From Sorangium cellulosum (GTDB taxonomy: Bacteria > Myxococcota_A > Polyangia > Polyangiales > Polyangiaceae): DNA of 64,000 bases. The translations under genes and the position numbers were made by a program. Shown here piece by piece: positions 53,355-63,300 of the stretch. Position 1 is the first letter of the stretch. Each line of letters starts with the position of its first letter. The notes beneath the pieces are model-generated. The model worked only from the letters and a program-made list of their open reading frames with translations, was not told the DNA's origin and ran no database searches. The stretch is from contig NZ_CP012673.1 of the NCBI RefSeq assembly GCF_002950945.1, positions 7,020,501 through 7,084,500 on the forward strand, read 5' to 3'.

Positions 53355-56300
53355 CACCCTCCTCCAGGAAGATGGCGCGGAGGAGGTGCTCGTCGAGCAG
53401 GATGTTCTGGCCCTTACGGTCCATCGAGATCACGAGCTCCTGGTCGACATTGAGCACCCGCTCCAGGCGGCTCAGGAACCCGGGGACACGCACACCCTTG
53501 CCCGCCGTGTCGATCTTCAGCTCCACGGCGAAACGATCCCGCGTCATGCGCCCGCCATAGCGCAGGAGCAGCGCGATCGCCCTCTTCACGTCCTCGCGGT
53601 AGGCCTCCTCGGTCTCGCGGATCTGCTGGCGGAAGAGCGCCGACTTGAAGAGCGCCTCGCTGAGCTCTGGCCGCGCGGCGGCTACGGGCCCGAGCGCCGC
53701 CGCCGCGCCTTTCGACTCCGCAGGCGGCCCGAACGGCAGGAGCGCCTGTGCCGGCGGCGCAGGCCGCGGCGGAGGAGCCGGGGGCGCAGGCCGCGGCAGA
53801 GGAGCCATGGCCGGCGCAGGCGGCTGCGGGGCCGCAGACGGCTGCGGGGCCGCAGACGCCTCGCGCTCGTCGAGGTCGGCGCTCGCGCTCGGGGCGCGCT
53901 CACGGCTCCAGAACGGCGGCGGCTCGAGGGGCGCCTCGACGACGTCGAGCGCCGCGAGCTCGGGCAGGAGCCCTCTCGGCGCGAGCAGCACCGCGGGCGC
54001 GATCGCCTCCGACAGGCTCGCCCCGCCGTGCTCGCCAGCGTGGAGCACCGACGTGTAGCGCACCGTCTCGTGCACGGCGACCGCCACGCGATCCACGCCT
54101 GCCGGCGTCACGAACGCGCCGGCCGGCAGCTCGATCTCGTCCGGCATCGCGGGCTCCGAGGGACCGAGGGCGCGGTAGCGCGCCCCGGACTCGCTCTCCT
54201 CCCCTGCCCTCCCCGCGCTCCGGACCACGGCGCCGACGAAGCGTTGCGAGCTGATATTGCCGTGATCGCTCACGAGGAGCACGAGGCGCCCGGTGCTCTC
54301 GGCCGCGTCGAGGAGGGCTCGGAGCGGCCGGATGGTCTCGGTCGAGAGCGCCACGCGGAGCTGCGCCGAGCCTTTGAGCTGGTCGTCGATCGCGTTCACC
54401 ACAACGGCCACGATGCGCTGGTCTCCGCGCACGATCTGCGAGGCGTCGTCCGAGAGCCCACCGCCTGCGCCCAGGATGTCGCTCCGGAGCAGGACGCTGG
54501 GCGACTCTCCCATCCGCACGATAACCGGGTGGTGCGCGAGACGATCCCCGTCCCGCCCCGTATCGAGGCTGTCGCCCCTCGTCATCGCGCGCCCCGCGAA
54601 GAGCGCGCTCCGGCTCAGCTTCGTGAGCGTCGGGACGTGGGCCAGCACCGGCAGGAGGCGCCCGCGCGACACCGGCACGAAGGACGTGCGCGCGATGGAG
54701 CGCCAGAGCTCCGCGACGTTCGCGCCGCTCATGCCGTCCATGCAGAGGACGAGCAGCCGCAGATCCTCCTGCTGCTCCAGCAGGGAGAGCCCCATCCGCG
54801 CCAGCACGTCCTCGATGAGCAACAGCTCCGCGCTGCGCCCATCGAGGAGCGCGGCGCCGCGCAGCACTCCACGATCTCCCTTCTTGCCGACCAGCTGCGC
54901 GTAAGCGCGCGCGAACCGCGCGTCGAGCGCATCGCGAACGTGATCCACCCGCTGGACGAGCGGCGCGAGGCCCTTGCCGAACGGCCCCGCGCCGTCGGAG
55001 CGCACGATCTGGCGCGCCCAGTCGACGTACCCGCCGACCGTGGCCTGGAACGTGGCGAGGCCAATCACCTCGGCGTGCGGCGAGGCGGCGCTTTGCGGCT
55101 CGGGCTCGCCGAGGAACGCGGCCAGGCGCGCGGCCATCTCGACCTGCTCTTCGAGCCGCTCGTCGCCGTGCGCGGCATCGTGCGCGAGGAGCTGCGCAGC
55201 CGCATCGTCGACGGCCTCGATCGCTCGCCTCGCGGACGCGACGTCCGCAGCGCCGGCACAGGCCGCGACCGCCTCGACGAACGCCTTGCACCGGTGCTCG
55301 AACACGAACGGCAGGCGGTTCGACCCGAGCGCGAGCGGCCGCACCTGCTCTGCGCCCAGGATGCTCTCCGCCTCCCCCAGGATTGCGCGCCGCAGCGGAT
55401 CGTGGCCGTCGCCCGCCAGCCTCTGCCATACGAGCGGGACCAGGTAGCCGAGATCCACGAGCACCCTCGAGAGCCCAGGGATGCGTTCTTTGCCGAGGAC
55501 GGACCGGAGCGGATGCCCCTGCGTCTGCAGCACGCGCATCTCGAGCACCGTGGTGAGGAGCGTGAAGCTCGGCCCCTTCGCCTCGTTGAGCACCGCGCGC
55601 GTCGCCTCGCCGACGATCGCCATCGCCGCGAGCTCCACGACGGCGTCCTCGAGCCAGGCCGCGAGGATGAGCGGCGCGCTGGGCCCCATTCGGCGCCCGA
55701 GCACGTCGGTGACCTCCTCCCGCGCGCCCTTGACCGCCGCGAGCAGGCCGCCCAGCGCATTGCCGCGGCGATCGCGGTCGAGCAGCGTCGCCGCGAAGAG
55801 CTGCGCCTCCGTCTCGATCCCCTCGAGCCCCAGCCGGTCCCGCAGGAAGACGAGCCACGCGTCGTCGAGATCGATGCTCGGGGCGTCCCCGCGCCCGTAC
55901 ACGCGCGTCCCCTCGCGCTGCGCCACGCCGCGCAGCTTGCTGTTGGTGAGGCGCGGCGTCCCGCTCCTCGCCCCGAACCGCCGCGGGAGCAGCCACTCGA
56001 TCTGCGGCCACCAGAGCCGGCCGCCCGCGAGCATCGCCTCGAGGTCGCGCGGGAGCTGGCGCGAAAACGGCACGACGTAGACGGCGGGATCGTCCCCCTC
56101 GCGCTCGCGCGCGAGCTTTCGCCGAAGGTCGAGCTCCCCCGAGGTGGCGACCACGCGGAATCGCTGCTCCTCGCCGTTCACCTTCGCCGAGACCGTGGCG
56201 CCGTCGTCCGGAGGCTCGGCGAGGCGCGCGTAGATCGCCGAGCGCAGGGTGCGGTGCTGGCGCTGGTGGAGCTGCTCCAGCTCCCTCCGGATCGGATCGC

Positions 56301-56364
56301 GCGCGAGCGCCGGTGCCTCCGGCGCTCCGATCTCCGCCGGCGCTGCCGGGCGCGCGGCCGTCAT
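53347..56364 (-). CDS. pglZ: BREX type 2 PglZ (alkaline-phosphatase-fold protein)
   Basis: PglZ is the signature protein of BREX. The 1,005-residue protein has the PglZ-domain nucleophile region near residue 540 (RLLVLCMDGMSGANVAELWR), preceded by a helical region, and later a metal-site-type segment LVLLVSDHGNISSQRFVG near 700. A Pro/Ala-rich linker (about 815-880) leads to a small C-terminal domain (ETEEAYREDVKRAIALLLRY). These two segments correspond to the Asp and Asp-His metal ligands of the alkaline phosphatase fold. The ATG overlaps the pglY stop by four bases (ATGA). Length and neighbours fit type 2 PglZ rather than the shorter forms of other BREX types. Confidence 0.88.
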   Translation of the reverse strand: MTAARPAAPAEIGAPEAPALARDPIRRELEQLHQRQHRTLRSAIYARLAEPPDDGATVSAKVNGEEQRFRVVATSGELDLRRKLAREREGDDPAVYVVPFSRQLPRDLEAMLAGGRLWWPQIEWLLPRRFGARSGTPRLTNSKLRGVAQREGTRVYGRGDAPSIDLDDAWLVFLRDRLGLEGIETEAQLFAATLLDRDRRGNALGGLLAAVKGAREEVTDVLGRRMGPSAPLILAAWLEDAVVELAAMAIVGEATRAVLNEAKGPSFTLLTTVLEMRVLQTQGHPLRSVLGKERIPGLSRVLVDLGYLVPLVWQRLAGDGHDPLRRAILGEAESILGAEQVRPLALGSNRLPFVFEHRCKAFVEAVAACAGAADVASARRAIEAVDDAAAQLLAHDAAHGDERLEEQVEMAARLAAFLGEPEPQSAASPHAEVIGLATFQATVGGYVDWARQIVRSDGAGPFGKGLAPLVQRVDHVRDALDARFARAYAQLVGKKGDRGVLRGAALLDGRSAELLLIEDVLARMGLSLLEQQEDLRLLVLCMDGMSGANVAELWRSIARTSFVPVSRGRLLPVLAHVPTLTKLSRSALFAGRAMTRGDSLDTGRDGDRLAHHPVIVRMGESPSVLLRSDILGAGGGLSDDASQIVRGDQRIVAVVVNAIDDQLKGSAQLRVALSTETIRPLRALLDAAESTGRLVLLVSDHGNISSQRFVGAVVRSAGRAGEESESGARYRALGPSEPAMPDEIELPAGAFVTPAGVDRVAVAVHETVRYTSVLHAGEHGGASLSEAIAPAVLLAPRGLLPELAALDVVEAPLEPPPFWSRERAPSASADLDEREASAAPQPSAAPQPPAPAMAPLPRPAPPAPPPRPAPPAQALLPFGPPAESKGAAAALGPVAAARPELSEALFKSALFRQQIRETEEAYREDVKRAIALLLRYGGRMTRDRFAVELKIDTAGKGVRVPGFLSRLERVLNVDQELVISMDRKGQNILLDEHLLRAIFLEEGDG

Positions 56365-59300
56365 CCGCCCTCTCCGTCGAGGATCTCGATGGTCACGCGG
56401 ATCCGCTTACCGCTCTCGAGCTTCGCGCGGAGCTCCGCCATCAGCCCCTCCACCTCACGCGCTTCGTGCAGCATCACCTGCGTCGTGCGCGTTTCCTGCG
56501 GCGGCGTCACTATCTGCGACGATACGCCCCTCGGCTGCGAGGCCACCTGCGGCTCGGGCGGTGGAGGGGTCACCTTCACCGGAAGCTCGGGTTCCGGCTC
56601 GGGCGGCGGGGGCGGCGGCGGCGGCGGAAGGCCCACGAGGATCTGCGTGATCTTCGCGGCCGCCATCTCGAGCGCCGGTCGCAGCTCCTCGACGTTCTCG
56701 TCGCGCACGAGGGCGCCCCGCACGCGATCCATCACCTGCACGACCGTCTCCTTGCGGGCCGGATCCGCCTCGAGCCTGCGCCCTGCCTCGATCGGCGCCC
56801 TGAGATTCTGCGCGCGCAGCGTCTCCCGGAGCGCCTCGACGCGGCGCGGGCCGGCCATGTGCGTGATGGCCGTGGTGCGCGCCGGATCCCAAGAAAACCG
56901 CGCGAGCGACTCGACCACGTCCTTGGCGCTGGCCGTCGCCGACACCGCGCTCGCGAGCTCGTGCAGCTTGCGCAGCACCTCGCCCCGCTGGGTCGCCTCG
57001 ACGTCGCTGGCGACGCCCGCCATGCGCTGCCACTCCCCCAGCGCGGCCACAGCCTCCGCGAGGCGCTTCGTGTCGAGGCTCACGGCCTTCTGCTTCACCG
57101 CGCCCGCGAGCTCGTCCACGCGCTGCGGCGTCAGCGCCTTGCCGCCGAGCGTGACCCCGAGCAGCTCGGCCGCGCCGAGCGAGCGCTGCCAGACCTGCTG
57201 CCCTGGCAGCTCCACGGGCACGAGGGCCGTGTCATCCGTCAGCTTGCCGATGAGCCCGGGGACGGGGTTCCCGTGGGCGAAGAGCCTGAGCGGCCGGGTC
57301 GCGGCCTTCGCGTAGGCGAGCACGAGGAAGTGCTCCACCTCGTGGGAGAGCTCCATCAGCTCGTCCGGATCGAGCGCCGCGCGCACCGCGCCCACCGAGA
57401 GCGGGCCCTTGTGGTTCGCGAGGTTTCTCGTCACCTGGTCGAGGATGCCGCCCGCGTAGCTCACGTCCTCCTCGATGATCCGCACGATGCCGAGGTGCTC
57501 GGCCGCGGCGATGGCGCGCAGCTCCTCGCTCTGGGCCTTGTCGAACTTCGCCTTCCGGTCGGGGGTATCGAGCAGCCGGTCGAGCAGCTCCAGCACCGCC
57601 TCGAGCCGCGCTTTCGTAGGTTGCTTACCGAACACCGGGTGGCGCGGCGCCCGCGTCTCGAGCGCCTGATCGAGCACTACCTTCAGCGCCTTGTCGAAGA
57701 GCCCATCGGCCGGCACCGTGAGCTTCGTGTCGCGCCGGAGCAGGTGCACCTGCCGCTCGGGCGCGAGGCCCGACGCGAGGAGCGCGTCGAAGGCGTGGTC
57801 CACGCCGTACGCGCTCGCGAGGGCGTTCTCCACCTGCGCGCGCTTGAGCTCACGCTGCTGCTCCAGGGTCGAGCGCACCCGACCGAGCTCGTCCATGCTC
57901 ACCCACGGGATGCGGCTCGCGAGGTCGTGGTCTCCCCGGAGCTCGTAGAGCCCGTCCAGCGTCGCGAGGTCCGCGAGCGCCTGCCGGGTGTCCTCGTTCA
58001 GGAAGGCGGGCAGCCACACCACGGTGGGCAGCCCCCGGGCCGCGTCCTTGTCGGAGAGCCCCTCGATGAGCTGCATGACGCGCTGCTCGTCGTCGCGCGG
58101 GCTGTAGCCCATCTCGTCGAACGGGTAGTCGATGACCACGCGCAGGTCCTCGTCCTCCCCGGGGCGGAAGACGTTGTCGTTCGCGAGGCGCGTGTTGTCG
58201 TAGACGAACCCAACGCGCCACTTGCGCCCGCGCCATTCGTGGGAGCGCGTGCCCATCTGGTCCTTGCGCGCGACGCCCATCCTCTCGAAGAGGATGTCGC
58301 GCACGCGGACGCGGCGGCGGTGCTCGTTGCCGAGGTCGCGGCAGTAGTCAAGGATGCGCCGCACGTCGACCGTATCGAGCACCCCCCGCACCTCGGGGTT
58401 GCCCTCGCCTTTAGCGTGCACCGCGGGCGTCACGCTCGCCCACTCGCGCACGAGCGTCGTCGCCATCGCGGTCTCCTGGTTAGGCACCTTCGACTTGAGC
58501 GTGCCGCTGTTCAGGTACACCAAGCTCGCCGCGGTCAGGTTCTTGAGCACCGGCGTGTTCGGCACGATGCCCTGGAGCAGCACCGTCTTGGCGATGCGCG
58601 TCTGGTTCCGGCATGCCTTCTCCGCGCAGCCCGCGCAGCCGAGGCGCGCGTCGAAGTCCTCCCGCAGGAGCTGGCACCGCTCGGGCGTGTCGGTCTTGTT
58701 CTTCTTGCGGATGTGCGGGAGCAGGTCCCCCTCGTAGATGCGCCGTGCCTGCTCGTAGAGCCGCTGGATCGCGGGCAGGTCGCTCGTCTGCCCGTGCGCC
58801 ACCACGTCGAAGAGGTCGCCCACCGGCACGACCTTGCCGAGCTCGAAGTCGGGCAGGTAACGCACGAGCAGGTGCGTGAGCTCGCGCAGCGCGGTGCGGT
58901 CGCGCTGGAGCGTCGCGCTCAATGCGACCATCACCTCCACGAGCGCGGGGGTGAACGGGTACACGCGGCGGAAGTCGTCGGCGTCGCCCTGGTTGCCGTT
59001 GAGCTGGCGGAAGTCCTGCGCGAACGTGCGCTTGTACGTCTCGAACGCCGCGTCGAGCTCGGTCTTGGCATGGGGGCCTGTGGTCCGGAGCACGCGCTTC
59101 TCGATGATGCGCGGCAGGTCCTTGTCCTCGAGCGAGATCGTCTCGAACCGGTCCTTCCAGAACGAGAGCTGGTCCTTGAACACGACCTCGTCGCGTCCCA
59201 CCGCGAGCTTGCCCACCATCTCCGAGAGGTCACGCTGCCGGGCGGCGAAGGTCAGGAACGGCAGCGCGGGCGGGTAGTCGCCGTGCTCGACCAGCGTTGA

Positions 59301-60173
59301 GACCTTCGGCGTCTCCAGCGCAAGCTTCTTGGGGTCCTGGAACGCGGAGAGCCAGAGGACGAGCTCGTCGAGGAACAGGACCACGCCCTCGTACCCGAGG
59401 CCCTGCAGGTGCTCGGCGAGGATCTGCAGGCCCGGACCCAGCTTCACGAACGCGGAGCTCGCCACCACGCCCTCGAACCACGGCGTCTTGGCGAGCTCCC
59501 CGGCGAGGTCCCGCGCCTCCTTGGACTGGGGCGCGGCGATGACCCGCTCGAAGCGCGCCCGGTCCCACCCGCCGATGTCCCCCCACTCGCCGGCTTCCGC
59601 GGCGCCCTGGTTCGAGGGGAACGCCCTGAAGAACTTCGCGTCGCCGAGGTCGTCGAGCAGCCGCCGCGCGCTCTCGAAGAGCTTCTGCGATTCGAAGAGC
59701 GCCGGCGCCGGGGCGCCCGGGTGTAGCCGCGAGAGCTCCTCCACCGCCGCGCCGAAGACGATCTCCTCCAGCGTCGTCGCCCCGCGGCTGATGCACTGCA
59801 CGTGCAGGCGGAAGAGCTTTTTTCCAATGACCCCGGGCGAGAACTTCTTCCGGTGCGCCTGCAGCTCGGGGTGGACCGAGTACACGGCCATGTCGTCCGC
59901 GAGCAGCAGGCTGAGCACGTTCATGAAGTGCGACTTGCCGCTGCCGAAGCTGCCGTGGACCCAGGTGAACACGCTGCGGCGGTCCCCGAGGCCCCGGCGG
60001 ACGTTGTCGAGGGCGCGCTCCAGGTTGCGGGCGATGGACGGGGTGACCACGTACGCGCCGAGGACCGCCTCGTTGCGCTCGGTCGACGCGGTGCGGTCGA
60101 TCTGGTGGACGAAGTCCACCGTCTTGACGTCCTCGGGGATCTGGAAATATCGGCGGAGGGGTGCTTCGGACAT
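56361..60173 (-). CDS. pglY: BREX type 2 P-loop ATPase PglY
   Basis: The 1,270-residue protein has Walker A GSFGSGKS at 74-81 within FTWVHGSFGSGKSHFMNVLS, the hallmark of PglY/BrxC-type ATPases, and a likely Walker B in VVLFLDELVLWL. A cysteine cluster (CAGCAEKAC) near residue 515 could hold zinc. The C-terminus has a poly-proline run (about 1175-1195) followed by a short helical tail. PglY is the ATPase partner of the PglX methyltransferase in phage-growth-limitation and type 2 BREX systems. It starts 218 bases downstream of pglX and overlaps pglZ by four. A strong ribosome site is not evident. Confidence 0.88.
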   Translation of the reverse strand: MSEAPLRRYFQIPEDVKTVDFVHQIDRTASTERNEAVLGAYVVTPSIARNLERALDNVRRGLGDRRSVFTWVHGSFGSGKSHFMNVLSLLLADDMAVYSVHPELQAHRKKFSPGVIGKKLFRLHVQCISRGATTLEEIVFGAAVEELSRLHPGAPAPALFESQKLFESARRLLDDLGDAKFFRAFPSNQGAAEAGEWGDIGGWDRARFERVIAAPQSKEARDLAGELAKTPWFEGVVASSAFVKLGPGLQILAEHLQGLGYEGVVLFLDELVLWLSAFQDPKKLALETPKVSTLVEHGDYPPALPFLTFAARQRDLSEMVGKLAVGRDEVVFKDQLSFWKDRFETISLEDKDLPRIIEKRVLRTTGPHAKTELDAAFETYKRTFAQDFRQLNGNQGDADDFRRVYPFTPALVEVMVALSATLQRDRTALRELTHLLVRYLPDFELGKVVPVGDLFDVVAHGQTSDLPAIQRLYEQARRIYEGDLLPHIRKKNKTDTPERCQLLREDFDARLGCAGCAEKACRNQTRIAKTVLLQGIVPNTPVLKNLTAASLVYLNSGTLKSKVPNQETAMATTLVREWASVTPAVHAKGEGNPEVRGVLDTVDVRRILDYCRDLGNEHRRRVRVRDILFERMGVARKDQMGTRSHEWRGRKWRVGFVYDNTRLANDNVFRPGEDEDLRVVIDYPFDEMGYSPRDDEQRVMQLIEGLSDKDAARGLPTVVWLPAFLNEDTRQALADLATLDGLYELRGDHDLASRIPWVSMDELGRVRSTLEQQRELKRAQVENALASAYGVDHAFDALLASGLAPERQVHLLRRDTKLTVPADGLFDKALKVVLDQALETRAPRHPVFGKQPTKARLEAVLELLDRLLDTPDRKAKFDKAQSEELRAIAAAEHLGIVRIIEEDVSYAGGILDQVTRNLANHKGPLSVGAVRAALDPDELMELSHEVEHFLVLAYAKAATRPLRLFAHGNPVPGLIGKLTDDTALVPVELPGQQVWQRSLGAAELLGVTLGGKALTPQRVDELAGAVKQKAVSLDTKRLAEAVAALGEWQRMAGVASDVEATQRGEVLRKLHELASAVSATASAKDVVESLARFSWDPARTTAITHMAGPRRVEALRETLRAQNLRAPIEAGRRLEADPARKETVVQVMDRVRGALVRDENVEELRPALEMAAAKITQILVGLPPPPPPPPPEPEPELPVKVTPPPPEPQVASQPRGVSSQIVTPPQETRTTQVMLHEAREVEGLMAELRAKLESGKRIRVTIEILDGEGG

Positions 60174-60391
60174 AGTTCCGGGGGGCTCTCAGGGGGTGCG
60201 GTGTGCCTCGGCGGTGCCGAAAACAGGGACGGCCACGCTTCGGCAGGCTCGGGCCTCGCCCTGCCCGAGGGGCTGAGGATAGGCGACGCGGCCGCTCTGG
60301 CTCAATTCGAGAGCGTCACACGTGCGGGAGGGGCGGCGGTGAACGACATCGCAGGACAGGCTGCTGTGCCGGCGCCGGACCGGCCTGAGCG

Positions 60392-63300
60392 TCACGCCTC
60401 GCCCTCTCCCACCGACACCAGCCGCGGCCGCTTCTTCCGCTCCACGAGGCGACCGGACTCGACGAGGGCGTCGATCGTCTTCTTGAGCGCGGCCGCGGAC
60501 AGCCCGAGCCGCTCGCCGAGCGCGGCTGGGGCGACGCCCGAACCCTGGTCGAGCGCGCGCACGGCGTCCACCGCTGCGTCGAACGAGGCCTCGCCGTTCT
60601 TCTTGCCGCGGCCCGCGGGCGGGAGCTCCAGGGAGAGCTGCTCGTCGCCGCTCGCCGCGGCCTTCGGCGCGTTGCCCGCCGCCTTGCGCCCGCGCCCGCC
60701 CGAGCGCGCGGGCCGGCGGTAGGCGCGCGCATCGTCGACCGACACCTCGAGCCGCCGGGCCTGCTCGGACACGTAGGCATCGAAGGCGTCCGCGGTCTCG
60801 CCGTCCTCGTCGTGCCACCGGCGCACCCAGGGGAGCAGGTCGGCCATGGTCTGGAGGAGCGGCATGAGCTTGTCGCGCACGGCCGCATCGCGAAGGAGCT
60901 TTTCGTCTGTCGCGGCCACGGCGGCGCCGAGTTCCTCTTCGCGGGCCTGCCGCGTGGCGCGCGGGATGAGCTCGTGGCCGTGGAGGCCGATCTCTTCTTG
61001 CCAGAGCTCGATGGCGGCCTGGAGCTGCTCGAGGTGCGTCCAGCCGGCCCAGCCGTAAACGAGGCCCGCCTTGCCGGTGGCGCCGGGCGGCGGGGTGGCC
61101 GTCGGGTAGGCGATGAAGCGCTCCTTGGGGACGTCGAGCTTGCCGCGCAGGCGCCAGACTGTGGCGGCGTTCTCGAAGTCTTTCTGGTCGTACTTGCGAG
61201 GAACGTCGATGGAGACCTTTTCGCCGGCGTCCTCGCGGCGCTGGAGATCCCAGGTCTTTTCCCAGAGGGCACGCTTCTCGAGGCCAGACTCGGTGTAGCG
61301 CTGGCACTTGGCGGCAACGACGGCTTCTTTCGCGAGGAGGTCGCCGAGAACGGCTTCAAGGTCGTAGTTGCTGGAGCCGGTGAGGACCTCGGCGACGGCG
61401 CGGACTTTGGAATCCTGGTGGAGCGTGTGGGCGAGGGCGCGAACGGGGAGTGGGCGGGGATCGGGGCGGTCGTGCAGGGCAGCTTCGGCGCGCTCGAGGA
61501 GCCAGGACTCGCAAGCATCACGCACGTCAACAGGGCGGAACGACTCCCGGTAAGTACGTTTGAAAGCCGGTTGCTCGAGCAGCTTGAGCCACGGACTCTT
61601 CTCAATCGCGTCCAGCCTTCGGAGGTCGAGAGTGCTCAGCGCTTGGTTGGCCACGATCTCGGGCTCGGGAAGCCGACAGAGCTGAAAATATCGTCTGCTG
61701 CCGACCTCTTTGATGATGCGGCGAGCGAACAGGACGTCCGACACTCGCTCGCCCGGAGATCGCGGCGTCCCATCTCCTGCAGTGAGGTCAGGCGAACATA
61801 GCCCGAGGGCTGCATAAACCTGCCAGTCCAGCTCCTCCTGCATACCTCGAATGCAGCGCTCGGTACTTTGCCGACGCAAAGCAAACTCATCAATCCAGCG
61901 CGACAGCGCCTCTGGCTGTGTAGACAGACAGACATCTAGGGCACGCTCATCCAGGCATCCACTAACCCAACGCTCCCCGAACTCACTGAGCTTCCGCGCG
62001 AAGCTTGCGAGCACCGAATTTGGTTGCAAGGCGACAGCGGGCAGAGGTGCGGAACCAAGGGTACCACTGGTGAATTCAAAAAAGCGCTCCCATTCCTCCG
62101 CAGTCGTACCACCCCCTTCGCCACGGTTACCTCGATCAAAGCACTCTTGCTTCATCCAGAAGCATGCCGCAGAGCTATTCAGGTAGCCGAGCAGTGCCAG
62201 ATGCTCCTCCTCGGTCGCGCCCTCCGGCAGCTTGATGATGGGTGCGGTACGATTAAAAACCTTTCCACCCCGATCGAGAACGAAGTGATTGTGGGTGGCA
62301 ACGAAGGCAAAGACGATGGAGGACGGAGAACGAAGCTTATCCTTCACGAGAACGGCGTACTCAGTCCAGTGAAAGCCACGCTGCTCGATCGTCTTACCAA
62401 AATATATACCCGACCGCCGGTTTGCGCGAAACGGCCATAGATGCCGCTCAACGGAGGGCTCAAGCCGATATCTTCCGTTCGGCTCATATGAAAACACGCA
62501 AGCCTTATCTTGACACGTCCAGTCGCGCACACCGTCGCCTTCGACAAACAGTCGAATGGCACAAGGCTCAATACCCCAACGACGGAGCACTCCACCATCA
62601 TGAGCGGTATAAAGGTCATCCTCGCCGGTCACGGCCATCACCCCAGCTGCTGCAACAACCTCGCCCAGCCGCTTTTCCGCGCGTTCCTCTAGCAATTCCT
62701 TTAGTTCGAGAGCGCCACCCCCACCAAAACTCCACGGGTGACGGGCCAGTTTCTCACGGTCAACGTCGGCCACAGAGATGTACTCGTCCTGGTAACCCAC
62801 GTCTCCGTGATGCGCAACGATTGAGGACCAGACCTTACCTTCCGCAGGCATCTCAGGCGTCGTCGGCTCACCGCGGCTGCCCATAGTGACACGCACCTGC
62901 GAGGCCATCGGTCGCCGCGCGCGGCCGAAGAGGATCACGGTCGGCGTCCCGTGCCCAGGGATATAAGCCCCGGAAGTGTCAATGACCTCGGCAAGATCGA
63001 CCTTGGGCAGCACTTCCGCGATCAGCGCTTTTCCGAAATCGCGCTTCATAAAAGAGTTAGACGTAATCTGCCCAGTATAAGCCCCATCGTTCCCGAGCTG
63101 GAAGATCCGCTCGGCAAACGGCACGGACAGGGCATATTTACCAGCCGCCGCAGTGTACCGCGCGCGAACCAGCTCTCGCTTCGTCGCATCCTTCTCGGAG
63201 ATGTAAGGCGGGTTCGCCACAATCACATCGAAGCGGGTCTTACCCAGCAGCCGATCCGCCTCGGGATCGAAGAACGAGAACGCCCCCCGCTCGAAGCCTG

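Noticed and set aside
53182..59300. Plus-strand frames of 1,377 and 995 codons opposite brxD/pglZ/pglY
   Set aside because: Composition is Arg/Leu/Glu/His shadow; the minus strand has intact BREX genes with catalytic motifs and gene overlaps.
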